NCBI GenBank assembly: GCA_024645145.1
Contig: JAHEGL010000095.1
Span: 1,231-11,733 of the forward strand
From: Planktotalea sp.
GTDB lineage: Bacteria > Pseudomonadota > Alphaproteobacteria > Rhodobacterales > Rhodobacteraceae
Length of the DNA stretch: 10,503 bases
Reading direction: 5' to 3'
Shown: positions 1-6,609 of the stretch, piece after piece
How the letters are laid out: each line of letters begins with the position of its first letter
How positions within the stretch are numbered: the stretch's first letter is position 1
Program-made: the position numbers and the translations under genes
The notes under the pieces: generated by a model
Told to the model about the DNA's origin: nothing
Seen by the model: only the letters and a program-made list of their open reading frames with translations
Database searches by the model: none

Positions 1-1
1 C

Positions 2-400
2 AAACACCGTACATGCGCGATTGTTACAACCGCTGCCAACACAAGTATCATCGCAATACATCATCGCATGCCAGTGATCCTAAGCATGGAAAACTGGCCG
101 CTCTGGCTCGGTGAGCAAGGAAAAGGCGCAGCACCGCTGATGCAGGCCGCGCCGGACGAGTTACTTACGTTTCATCGCGTGGATAGAGCGGTCAACTCAA
201 ACCGCGCGACCGGCGCGGATCTGATAGAACCGCTTTCTATTTATTTTGACGCTGTTGGCGCTGCGCCGGAATCGTCTTCCTCGAAAGCTTCGTCATCCAT
301 ATTGAGCGGTGCAAGATCGAATGACAGGCTGCCAGCTATTTCAGAATCTGACGCGAGCGCGAAATTCAGCTTTGTTTCAGGCGTGAAGCTCAATAGGTAG
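2..400 (+). CDS. yedK: SRAP-family (YedK/HMCES-like) protein, C-terminal part, with an aberrant C-terminal extension
   Basis: The 5' part of the gene lies outside the window; the frame is open from base 2. SRAP proteins form a covalent thiazolidine link to abasic sites in single-stranded DNA and protect them. Visible motifs are CAIVTTAAN (codons 14-40), IHHRMPVIL (bases 56-79), WPLWLGE, and VNSNRATGADLIEPL at the usual family C-terminus. The first His of IHHRMP matches the active-site His of E. coli YedK (His160). The catalytic N-terminal Cys2 is not in the window. Family members normally stop within a few residues of LIEPL. Here the frame continues about 54 more codons to a TAG at 398-400, giving a Ser-rich tail that is simply the antisense of the convergent gene at 627-241. 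The tail is therefore unlikely to be ancestral; a lost stop or a small indel near 230-245 would explain it. The family call is firm, the true 3' end is not. Confidence 0.85.
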   Translation, partial: KHRTCAIVTTAANTSIIAIHHRMPVILSMENWPLWLGEQGKGAAPLMQAAPDELLTFHRVDRAVNSNRATGADLIEPLSIYFDAVGAAPESSSSKASSSILSGARSNDRLPAISESDASAKFSFVSGVKLNR

Positions 401-627
401 CTCTGGCCTTCGCTGATTTCACCGCTATCCCAAGACGCATCACTCTAGATGACTTTAACCGTGCCGCCGTTGTTGTTCACAAATTTCACTTCATCGCCGG
501 GAATCAAATATGTGATTTCTGGATAAAACGCGCCTTCTTCGATCTGGATATCAAATGGTTCGGCGCTCGCGCTTTGTGCAGCGCACAAACCAAGGGCCGC
601 GATCGAAAACATTAGTGACTTGTACAT
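241..627 (-). pseudogene. Small exported cupredoxin-like protein, interrupted by an in-frame amber codon
   Basis: Start ATG 627-625 is preceded by AAGGAG (640-635) with a 7-nt spacer. The first 22 residues are a Sec signal peptide (MYKSL, hydrophobic core, SASA cleavage site before EPFDIQ). The mature part (EGAFYPEITYLIPGDEVKFVNNNG) resembles the first strands of plastocyanin/azurin-like domains. No copper-binding His/Cys/Met set is visible, so it probably does not bind copper in the classical way. Codon 61 (447-445) is TAG. Beyond it the same frame stays open for 67 codons to TAA at 243-241 and reads like a natural continuation (SDASWDSGEISEGQSYLLSF, then an acidic tail with DDEAFEEDDSG). 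The whole frame is 128 codons plus stop. As read, only a 60-residue precursor would be made. The last 160 nt overlap, antisense, the extended SRAP frame. The fold assignment is tentative; the interrupted frame is read directly. Confidence 0.72.
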
Positions 628-634
628 GGCATAA

Positions 635-640
635 CTCCTT
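635..640 (-). promoter_or_regulatory. Ribosome binding site of the cupredoxin-like gene
   Basis: AAGGAG on the minus strand, 7 nt before ATG 627-625. It selects the start directly before the signal peptide over start codons further upstream in the same frame. Confidence 0.7.
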
Positions 641-784
641 TTGCGCAGGGTGTGCGCGTTCGTTGCCAAATCCATAGGTTTGAGTCGTGGCAAGATTGAG
701 GCAAAATAAGGCCAAAACCGTAACCGATATTATTGCTGTTCACTCGATGTTTTGAAGACTTCGGGATTTGTGTGCGCGAGCGTC

Positions 785-813
785 TTGACCCTCGCGAGAG
801 CCTGACTTATGAC
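785..813 (+). promoter_or_regulatory. Promoter of tRNA-Gly
   Basis: TTGACC (785-790) and TATGAC (808-813) are separated by 17 bp, a good sigma-70-type pair. The -10 box ends 10 nt before the first base of the tRNA. The spacer contains the small palindrome CTCGCGAG (791-798). Confidence 0.6.
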
Positions 814-823
814 ATCAAAGGCC

Positions 824-898
824 GCGGGCGTTGTGTAATGGTTAAGACCTCAGTTTTCCAAACTGAAGATGAGGGTTCGATTCCCTCCGCCCGCTCCA
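824..898 (+). tRNA. trnG: tRNA-Gly (anticodon UCC)
   Basis: A cloverleaf can be drawn by hand. The acceptor stem is GCGGGCG (824-830) with CGCCCGC (888-894). The anticodon arm is TCAGT-TTTCCAA-ACTGA, with anticodon TCC in the third to fifth loop positions. The T arm is GAGGG-TTCGATT-CCCTC (871-887). The discriminator base is T895 and CCA is encoded at 896-898. The glycine UCC tRNA reads GGA and GGG codons. No integrase or partial tRNA copy lies next to it, so there is no sign of use as an attachment site in this window. Confidence 0.96.
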
Positions 899-950
899 AA
901 ATCCCCTACACAGACAGTACGTCAAATAAGCGCACAATGTGTCCTCACGC

Positions 951-979
951 TTGACCCGAGCGCTATGGTCACTTTAATG
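951..979 (+). promoter_or_regulatory. Probable promoter of the ABC exporter gene
   Basis: TTGACC (951-956) is followed by TTTAAT (973-978, 16-bp spacer) or TTAATG (974-979, 17-bp spacer). The box lies about 30 nt before ATG 1009. A near-symmetrical GCGCGAAAATTTGCGC follows directly at 979-994 and could be a regulatory site, though it is imperfect. Confidence 0.5.
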
Positions 980-1008
980 CGCGAAAATTTGCGCGATCGA
1001 GGACATCC

Positions 1009-2829
1009 ATGGCGACCGACACGACTTCAAATACGAGCCAATTGGCCCCCAATCTGACAGATGCGGAGCGCGCTAAATCTAAAGAACTTGCGACGCTTCG
1101 CCGTCTCTGGCCGTTCCTTGCACCCTACAAAACACTGGTTGTCTGTGCCGCATTGGCATTGACGCTGACGGCGATGGTGTCGCTGTTGTTGCCATTGGCC
1201 GTGCGCCGTGTGGTGGATAATTTTGAAAGCGCGGCAGGTGGTTTGCTTGATCAGTATTTTGCATCCGCGCTGGGAATCACCGCGCTTTTGGCGGCGGGCA
1301 CGGCGCTGCGTTACGCGTTGGTGACGCGTTTGGGCGAACGAGTGGTCGCAGACATCCGCAAAGCTGTCTTTGATCGTGTGATCTCCATGAGCCCGGAGTT
1401 TTATGAAAAGATCATGACAGGTGAGGTACTCAGCCGGATTACCACGGACACAACGCTGATCCTGTCTGTCATCGGCTCGTCTATTTCGGTGGCGCTGCGC
1501 AATGTGCTGATCTTCATTGGTGGTTTAATCTTGATGCTGTTCACATCGGCCAAGTTAACGGGCCTTGTCTTATTGTTGGTGCCTGCTGTCATTGTCCCGA
1601 TTCTGGTCATGGGGCGCAGGTTGCGCGTGCTCAGCCGTGAAAACCAAGACTGGATCGCTGCATCCTCCGGCAACGCGTCTGAAACGCTTGGATCGGTCCA
1701 AACCGTGCAAGCGTTCACACACGAAACACAAAGCCAACTCCAGTTTTCTGATTTCACAGAGAAGAGCTTTGACGCCGCGCGCCGACGCATCACAGTGCGT
1801 GCCTTTCTGACGATGATTGTTATCTTTCTGGTCTTTTCTGGCGTCGTTGGGGTGCTTTGGATCGGTGCGCGTGATGTGCGTGCGGATTTGATGACGACAG
1901 GCGCATTGGTGCAATTCGTGATTTACGCGGTCATGGTGGCTGGTGCGGTTGCAGCGCTGTCTGAAATTTGGAGCGAATTACAACGAGCAGCAGGCGCGAC
2001 CGAACGTTTGGTCGAACTGCTGGATGCGGAAGACACGGTGACAGACCCAGATGAACCGCTTGATTTGGCGACGCCTGTGCGCGGTGAAATCGCGTTTGAA
2101 AACGTCTCGTTCCGCTACCCAACACGTCCCGAAACGGCGGCATTGGATGACGTTACGCTCAACATCAAAGCAGGTGAAACTGTTGCCTTTGTTGGCCCGT
2201 CAGGTGCCGGTAAAACGACAATCATCCAGATGATCCAACGCTTTTATGATCCGCAATCAGGTGTGATCCGTCTTGACGGGGTGCCACTGATGCAGATGGA
2301 GCGTGAGGCGTTTCGCAAGCATATTTCATTGGTGCCGCAAGATCCTGTTATCTTTGCTGCCTCCGCACGTGAAAACATACGTTTTGGACGTCCAGATGCG
2401 ACAGATGCTGAAGTCGAATCCGCAGCGAAAGCGGCGGCAGCTTATGACTTTATCGACGCTCTGCCGGACAAGTTTGACAGCTATGTGGGCGAACGGGGTG
2501 TGATGCTCTCAGGGGGGCAAAAGCAGCGTATTGCGATTGCGCGCGCCATTTTGCGCGATGCCCCTGTTTTGTTGTTGGATGAAGCGACAAGCGCGCTTGA
2601 TGCGGAAAGTGAACGTGCTGTTCAGCTTGCGGTCGATGAGCTGGCGCAAGGACGTACGACCCTGATCGTGGCGCACCGATTGGCGACTGTGAAAAAGGCG
2701 GATCGTATTGTTGTGCTTGAAGCAGGGCGTGTTGTCGCTGTCGGCACACATGATGCGTTGGTTGCGGAAGGTGGGCTTTATGCGCGCCTTGCACGCCTTC
2801 AGTTTACGGCCGGTGCTGACGATATCTGA
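1009..2829 (+). CDS. ABC exporter, fused permease and ATPase (MsbA-related half transporter)
   Basis: A 606-residue inner-membrane half transporter, expected to work as a homodimer and to export a hydrophobic or lipid-like substrate using ATP. Residues about 35-330 form a type-1 exporter transmembrane domain, with hydrophobic segments near 43-66, 85-105, 160-200 and 268-312. The nucleotide-binding domain follows: A-loop Tyr370, Walker A GPSGAGKTT (396-404), Q-loop Gln444, signature LSGGQ (500-504), Walker B LLLDEAT (521-527) and H-loop His556. All catalytic residues are present. Length and architecture fit the proteobacterial group named as MsbA-related permease/ATP-binding proteins rather than MsbA itself. 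Start ATG 1009 has GAGGAC just upstream. The N-terminal 20 residues are polar and Thr/Ser-rich. The LysM gene follows after 68 nt and may be co-transcribed. The family is certain, the substrate unknown. Confidence 0.93.
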   Translation: MATDTTSNTSQLAPNLTDAERAKSKELATLRRLWPFLAPYKTLVVCAALALTLTAMVSLLLPLAVRRVVDNFESAAGGLLDQYFASALGITALLAAGTALRYALVTRLGERVVADIRKAVFDRVISMSPEFYEKIMTGEVLSRITTDTTLILSVIGSSISVALRNVLIFIGGLILMLFTSAKLTGLVLLLVPAVIVPILVMGRRLRVLSRENQDWIAASSGNASETLGSVQTVQAFTHETQSQLQFSDFTEKSFDAARRRITVRAFLTMIVIFLVFSGVVGVLWIGARDVRADLMTTGALVQFVIYAVMVAGAVAALSEIWSELQRAAGATERLVELLDAEDTVTDPDEPLDLATPVRGEIAFENVSFRYPTRPETAALDDVTLNIKAGETVAFVGPSGAGKTTIIQMIQRFYDPQSGVIRLDGVPLMQMEREAFRKHISLVPQDPVIFAASARENIRFGRPDATDAEVESAAKAAAAYDFIDALPDKFDSYVGERGVMLSGGQKQRIAIARAILRDAPVLLLDEATSALDAESERAVQLAVDELAQGRTTLIVAHRLATVKKADRIVVLEAGRVVAVGTHDALVAEGGLYARLARLQFTAGADDI

Positions 2830-2862
2830 ATTCCCTCTTGCGTAGCGCAGGTTTGCGCGCGA

Positions 2863-2878
2863 AAGATCCGCAGATCTT
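2863..2878 (+). promoter_or_regulatory. Short hairpin just upstream of the LysM gene RBS
   Basis: AAGATC-CGCA-GATCTT is a perfect 6-bp inverted repeat in the 68-nt gap between the ABC exporter and the LysM gene. It ends 6 nt before the AAGGAT ribosome binding site. It has no T-run, so it is not an intrinsic terminator; an effect on leader RNA or a protein site is possible. Confidence 0.3.
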
Positions 2879-2897
2879 ATCAAGAAGGATTATTACG

Positions 2898-3344
2898 ATG
2901 GGTTTGTGGAGTTTTGCAAAAGACGCCGGCAAGAAACTATTTGGCGGTGACGATGCTGAGCCGTCTGTTGACGAGCTGAAGAAAGAAGTCGCTGATTTGG
3001 GTCTTGAGGCAGAAGGTCTCGATCTTCAGGTTGAGGGCGACAAAGTGCGCGTTGCAGGTGTTGGTGCGGTAAGCCCGTCCATTCGCGAGAAGATCATTTT
3101 GGCAGTTGGCAACGTGACAGGTATTGGCGCTGTTGAGACGGACGACGCAGATGATGGCGATGCGGCACTTGTGTTCCATACCGTTGAAAAAGGCGACACG
3201 CTTTGGGCGGTTGCGGAAAAAGCGTTGGGCAATGGCTCAAAGTACACCGCGATCTTTGAGGCGAACAAGCCTATGCTCACACATCCTGACAAGATCTATC
3301 CAGGCCAGGTTCTGCGTATTCCGCAGGAAGGTGTTGAAGCGTAA
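2898..3344 (+). CDS. kbp: BON-LysM protein, Kbp/YgaU-like
   Basis: 148 residues, close to the 149 of E. coli Kbp (formerly YgaU), which binds potassium and is often annotated as peptidoglycan-binding protein LysM. The order is the same: N-terminal MGLWSFAKDAGKKLF (E. coli begins MGLFNFVKDAGEKLW), a BON-type domain at about 25-82 (EKIILAVGNVTGIGAVE), an acidic Asp-rich linker (81-90), and a LysM domain at about 93-142 (FHTVEKGDTLWAVAEKALG, then IFEANKPML and KIYPGQVLRIP). There is no signal peptide, as in E. coli Kbp, which points to a cytoplasmic location. Start ATG 2898 has AAGGAT upstream (2885-2890). The gene lies 68 nt behind the ABC exporter and is followed by a strong terminator. Orthology to Kbp is well supported; potassium binding in this organism is inferred. 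Confidence 0.92.
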   Translation: MGLWSFAKDAGKKLFGGDDAEPSVDELKKEVADLGLEAEGLDLQVEGDKVRVAGVGAVSPSIREKIILAVGNVTGIGAVETDDADDGDAALVFHTVEKGDTLWAVAEKALGNGSKYTAIFEANKPMLTHPDKIYPGQVLRIPQEGVEA

Positions 3345-3370
3345 ACACGCTTTGTCGCTATATGATTTGA

Positions 3371-3396
3371 GGGAGTGGTTTTGCCGCTCCCTTTTT
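3371..3396 (+). terminator. Rho-independent terminator after the LysM gene
   Basis: The stem is GGGAGTGG (3371-3378) with CCGCTCCC (3384-3391), containing one T-G wobble, around the loop TTTTG. It is followed by TTTTT (3392-3396). It lies 26 nt after the LysM stop. Its last T is also the first base of the minus-strand TGA triplet (3396-3398) ending the full-length beta-lactamase-family frame, so the two convergent units meet here without spare sequence. Confidence 0.88.
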
Positions 3397-4433
3397 CATT
3401 TGAGAAGCTCTTGGGTCAAGGCAAGCAATCTGGCCATACGCGCATCATGTTTCTTGCCGCTCACCAAGCCACCTGTGGGTGCCGTAAACACAAAGACCTG
3501 CTCAGCTTCTGGCACGACAACAATCGCTTGCCCGCCATAGCCTTCCGCAAATTGCGCATCGTATCGGGCAAGCTTCGTCAGCCACCAACCATAACTGTAA
3601 TCGATCCCTACGCGCCCTGTGTCGCTGCGCTGGGATTGCCTTGATTGCGTGATCTAGCTTTTCGGGATGATATGTTTGCCGTTAAAGCGGCCGTCATTCA
3701 AATAGACCTCGCCAAACCGAAGCATATCTTTGGGATGCAGGCGCATTTCACTACCGGTAAAGACATCACCGTCGCTGTTTTTGATCCATCCATCTAACTG
3801 GATCTCCATCGCGTCGAGCACTTCGTTTTGAAAAAGTGTCGCGACATCAACGCCACGGTACTCGGCCAATGCAAGGCCAGCAAGATGATATTGAAGCGTG
3901 TTATAGTTGAACCGCGCACCAGAGCGCGCCTCGCTGGGCAGTTGCATCGCGCGACACCCCCAATTTGGCGCAGCGTAAATATCGCTTGAGACATTTTCGG
4001 TGAAGGTGAAGCCCGCAGTCATGTTCAACAAAGTATCAAAGCTGAGTGGTTGTAGTGCGTCAGGCACAGCACACCCCGCAAACGACGCAATGGGAGCATT
4101 TAGATCTAGCGTTTTATCAACGCCAATGAGCGCGGAAAACAAAGCTTTTGAAACGGATTTAACGTTCACAGCGTTCGTTCTCGCGGCATCATTTGCATAC
4201 CATTCCGATACGCTCTGATCAGGATGCAACCAAAGAAAGGACGTAAAACCAGCCTCTTTTAATGAGCGCTCTACCGAGCTGTTTGCAAGAGCTTTGGTTT
4301 GATAGTGAGGGATGCGAGGGTCGCTACGTTTTACACGCTCGATCGTCATTTCATAGGCGATTACGTCGACCATTCGTGAGCAAGCGACAAGGCCCGACAA
4401 CGTTAAACAGAGAAATAGTAAAGCGTACCGCAT
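3396..4433 (-). pseudogene. Class C beta-lactamase-family serine hydrolase lipoprotein, interrupted by an in-frame amber codon
   Basis: From ATG 4433-4431 the frame starts with a lipoprotein signal peptide and lipobox LVAC (Cys18). Family motifs follow: nucleophile motif SVSK (Ser93, Lys96), LLNMTAGF (about 135-142) and RFNYNTLQYHLAG with the catalytic-type Tyr at about 177. Codon 260 (3656-3654) is TAG, right after HIIPKS; family members commonly have Trp at this place (pattern iipxxW), so TGG to TAG is the likely change. The same frame continues uninterrupted for 85 codons to TGA 3398-3396, containing DYSYGWW and GYGGQAIVVVP, the region equivalent to the third (KTG/HTG-like) motif. As read, the 259-residue product lacks that motif and is probably inactive. 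The whole frame is 345 codons plus stop, normal for this family (penicillin-binding-like esterases, 6-aminohexanoate-oligomer hydrolases). An in-frame TTG at 4439 is a less likely start. No clear Shine-Dalgarno is visible. Confidence 0.85.
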
Positions 4434-4621
4434 GGCCAAAGCTTAGACAGATCGACGTGTTTGGCAAAGTCGATCAGTCCTTTGAGGCGTTATTTAGATC
4501 AATTGACGCGAATTTATCCACGTAAAGCTCAAAACTACGTTTGGGAATGCTTGCGTTTGGGGCGTTGCATACTCATCTTACTTCAGCGCGCATAAAGTTG
4601 TGCGAAAGGGACATTGGTTCA

Positions 4622-4630
4622 GGGGAGGAG
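4622..4630 (+). promoter_or_regulatory. Ribosome binding site fixing the acyl-CoA synthetase start
   Basis: GGGGAGGAG lies 5 nt before ATG 4636. It is much stronger than anything in front of the in-frame GTG at 4600, so translation is placed at 4636. The region 4434-4621 holds no convincing promoter pair; TTGACG at 4503-4508 lacks a good -10 at normal spacing. Confidence 0.75.
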
Positions 4631-4635
4631 TAACC

Positions 4636-6510
4636 ATGGGATTTGCATCCATTGCAGACAAGAAGGCTCTAGAGGCGCAAATGCCATGGGCAGAACGTGA
4701 CGTGCCCGTCACGCTGCATCAATTGCTCAGCAAAACGGCAGGAAAGTTTCCAGATCGCCCAGCTGTAACCTACCAACTCTTCTCTGGTCCAAAAGACCCT
4801 GCCGAAACTCTGAGCTGGTCCGAATTACTAGACAAGACTGTGCAAACGGCCAATTTGTTGCGCAAACTCGGCGTGGGTGAAAAAGACGTCGTTGCCTATG
4901 TTTTGCCAAACGCAAATGAAACGATATTGGCGCTTTTGGGCGGGATGGTTGCAGGGATCGTAAACCCGATTAACCCGCTACTTGAGGCAAATCAGATCGC
5001 TGCAATCTTGCGCGAAACCAATGCCAAGGTTGTTGTCACGCTCAAGGCGTTCCCAAAGACAGACGTTGCCCAGAAAACCGCTGAAGCGGTCCGTCATGCA
5101 CCCAATGTCAAGACCGTTCTGGAAGTCGATCTGAACCGCTATCTGACGCCGCCTAAAAGCTGGATTGTGCCGCTGGTTCGTCCAAAGAACCCTGTTTCGC
5201 ATCACGCCAAGGTCATGAGCTTTGTGAAAGAAGTTGCCAAACAGAACACAACGCTTGATTTCCCCGACAGCAAAGGGGACCGCGTTGCTGCGTACTTCCA
5301 TACAGGCGGCACGACAGGCATGCCCAAGGTCGCGCAGCACACCTACAACGGTATGATTTACAATGGTTGGCTCGGACATGAGCTGCTCTATACAGAAAAA
5401 GACAATGTGATCTGCCCGCTGCCGCTGTTCCACGTATTCGCGGTGCACGTCATCTTGATGTCCGCTATTTCAAGCGGTGCACATGTGGTTTTCCCAACGC
5501 CGCAAGGGTATCGCGGCGAGGGTGTGTTCGACAATTTCTGGAAGTTGATCGAGCGCTGGGAAATCAGTTTCATTATCACAGTACCCACGGCAATTTCGGC
5601 GTTGATGCAGCGTCCTGTCGATGCGGATGTGAGCACTGTAAAGAACGCGTTCTCTGGGTCTGCACCGCTTCCTTTGGAGCTGTTCAAACGCTTTGAGGCG
5701 GCAACTGGCGTGCAGATTGTTGAAGGCTACGGTCTGACAGAAGCGACCTGCTTGACCTCGATCAATCCTGTGGACGGCGAAAAGAAAGTCGGCTCCATCG
5801 GGATTACCTTCCCTTATACGGACGTCAAAATCCTGAAAGACACGCCAGACGGGCCAATTGAATGTGCGCCCGAAGAAGTAGGCGAGATTTGCATTTCTAG
5901 CCCCGGTGTCATGGTCGGCGCGACCTACACGGAAGAGGATAAGAACCGTAATCTCTATCATGGTGAGTACTTGCGCACGGGCGACCTAGGTCGTTTCGAT
6001 GGGGATGAGTACCTCTGGATTACAGGCCGTGCGAAGGATCTCATCATTCGCGGCGGTCACAACATTGATCCGGCAGAGATTGAGGAGGCACTTTTGGGCC
6101 ACGAGGCTGTCGCATTCGCGGGCGCGATTGGTCAACCTGACGCACATGCGGGTGAGGTGCCTTGTGCCTTCGTTGAGCTTGTTGCTGGTGCGAAAGTCAC
6201 TGAAAAAGAGTTACTGGAGTTCTGTAAATCGCAAGTGCATGAGCGCGCAGCGCAGCCCAAGCATATGACCATTTTAGAAGAACTGCCCAAGACGGCGGTA
6301 GGCAAGGTCTTCAAGCCTGACTTGCGCAAAGACGCGATCACACGCGTTTACAATGAGGCGCTTGAGACGGCTGGTCTGGAGGCGCGGGTCGCTTCTGTTG
6401 TGGACGACAAAAAGCGCGGGCTTGTCGCGCAGCTGTCAGCCAGTTCAGAGGATGATAGCGCGATTACCGATGTGCTTGGTTCGTTTGTGCGCCCTTGGGA
6501 ACGCGCTTAG
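4636..6510 (+). CDS. Acyl-CoA synthetase (AMP-forming, FadD-like)
   Basis: A 624-residue member of the ANL adenylating superfamily that would activate a carboxylic acid with ATP and join it to CoA through an acyl-AMP. Motifs in order: the phosphate-binding loop TGGTTGMPK (223-231), FHVFAVHVILM region, YGLTE (365-369), TGD of the hinge motif (448-450) followed by GRFDGDEYLWITGRAKDLII, and the C-terminal catalytic lysine in PKTAVGK (Lys557). All expected residues are present. It is about 60 residues longer than E. coli FadD; the extra length lies partly in an insertion before the P-loop (about 160-215, rich in Pro and Lys) and partly in a C-terminal tail after Lys557. Proteins of this length occur in alpha- and gammaproteobacteria as acyl-CoA synthetases of undefined chain length. 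It stands alone, and the neighbours do not identify the substrate. The stop codon is TAG. Confidence 0.92.
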   Translation: MGFASIADKKALEAQMPWAERDVPVTLHQLLSKTAGKFPDRPAVTYQLFSGPKDPAETLSWSELLDKTVQTANLLRKLGVGEKDVVAYVLPNANETILALLGGMVAGIVNPINPLLEANQIAAILRETNAKVVVTLKAFPKTDVAQKTAEAVRHAPNVKTVLEVDLNRYLTPPKSWIVPLVRPKNPVSHHAKVMSFVKEVAKQNTTLDFPDSKGDRVAAYFHTGGTTGMPKVAQHTYNGMIYNGWLGHELLYTEKDNVICPLPLFHVFAVHVILMSAISSGAHVVFPTPQGYRGEGVFDNFWKLIERWEISFIITVPTAISALMQRPVDADVSTVKNAFSGSAPLPLELFKRFEAATGVQIVEGYGLTEATCLTSINPVDGEKKVGSIGITFPYTDVKILKDTPDGPIECAPEEVGEICISSPGVMVGATYTEEDKNRNLYHGEYLRTGDLGRFDGDEYLWITGRAKDLIIRGGHNIDPAEIEEALLGHEAVAFAGAIGQPDAHAGEVPCAFVELVAGAKVTEKELLEFCKSQVHERAAQPKHMTILEELPKTAVGKVFKPDLRKDAITRVYNEALETAGLEARVASVVDDKKRGLVAQLSASSEDDSAITDVLGSFVRPWERA

Positions 6511-6517
6511 AGCGCGT
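6501..6517. repeat. Perfect hairpin with the acyl-CoA synthetase stop codon in its loop
   Basis: ACGCGCT (6501-6507) and AGCGCGT (6511-6517) are exact reverse complements around the 3-nt loop TAG, which is the stop codon. It is the first of three consecutive inverted repeats. Confidence 0.6.
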
Positions 6518-6518
6518 T

Positions 6519-6559
6519 GCGAATTTTCCGTAAAATTCGCTTTCCGACCCAAGGGTCGG
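6519..6559. terminator. Two adjacent inverted repeats between convergent genes, probable transcription-end region
   Basis: GCGAATTTT (6519-6527) and AAAATTCGC (6532-6540) form a perfect 9-bp stem around CCGT. Then CCGACCC (6544-6550) and GGGTCGG (6553-6559) form a stem closed by a small CAAG-type loop. Neither is followed by a long T-run (only TTT after the first), so these are not textbook terminators. Their place behind the acyl-CoA synthetase and facing the end of the dehydratase gene suggests termination or 3'-end protection, possibly in both directions. They may also be part of a dispersed intergenic repeat. Confidence 0.45.
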
Positions 6560-6585
6560 GAGTTTATCTGGAAAAATGAAGCAAT

Positions 6586-6609
6586 GCGTCAGTCTTTTGG
6601 GACTGGCGC
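6586..6609 (-). terminator. Possible weak terminator at the end of the dehydratase gene
   Basis: GCGCCAGTC and GACTGACGC on the minus strand pair over 8 of 9 positions around CCAAAA, and include the dehydratase stop codon (6591-6589). A TTTTT run follows about 10 nt further on (minus strand). There is one C-A mismatch and the T-run is not adjacent, so this is tentative. Confidence 0.3.

Noticed and set aside
824..898. tRNA-Gly as the integration site of a genomic island
   Set aside because: No integrase, no direct repeat of the tRNA 3' end and no change in gene character were seen beside it.
733..1057. ORFs running across the tRNA-Gly gene
   Set aside because: They read through a clear cloverleaf and the promoter of the next gene and have no protein features.
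1079..2883. Several minus-strand and alternate-frame ORFs of 60-130 codons inside the ABC exporter
   Set aside because: They lie wholly within, or largely overlap, a gene with complete family motifs, have no RBS or recognisable domains, and have Arg/His/Pro-rich shadow composition.
3375..3644. Plus-strand ORF in the apparent gap after the LysM gene
   Set aside because: It is the antisense of the C-terminal part of the interrupted serine hydrolase, whose minus-strand frame carries family motifs.
241..4433. Pyrrolysine incorporation at the two TAG codons
   Set aside because: No pyl genes are in the window, the proteins are not methylamine methyltransferases, and TAG ends the acyl-CoA synthetase normally.
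4600..4635. GTG at 4600 as start of the acyl-CoA synthetase
   Set aside because: It would translate through the strong GGGGAGGAG ribosome binding site in front of ATG 4636.
4978..5961. Minus-strand ORFs of 99-163 codons inside the acyl-CoA synthetase
   Set aside because: Antisense shadows of a fully motif-supported gene; no start signals or family resemblance.
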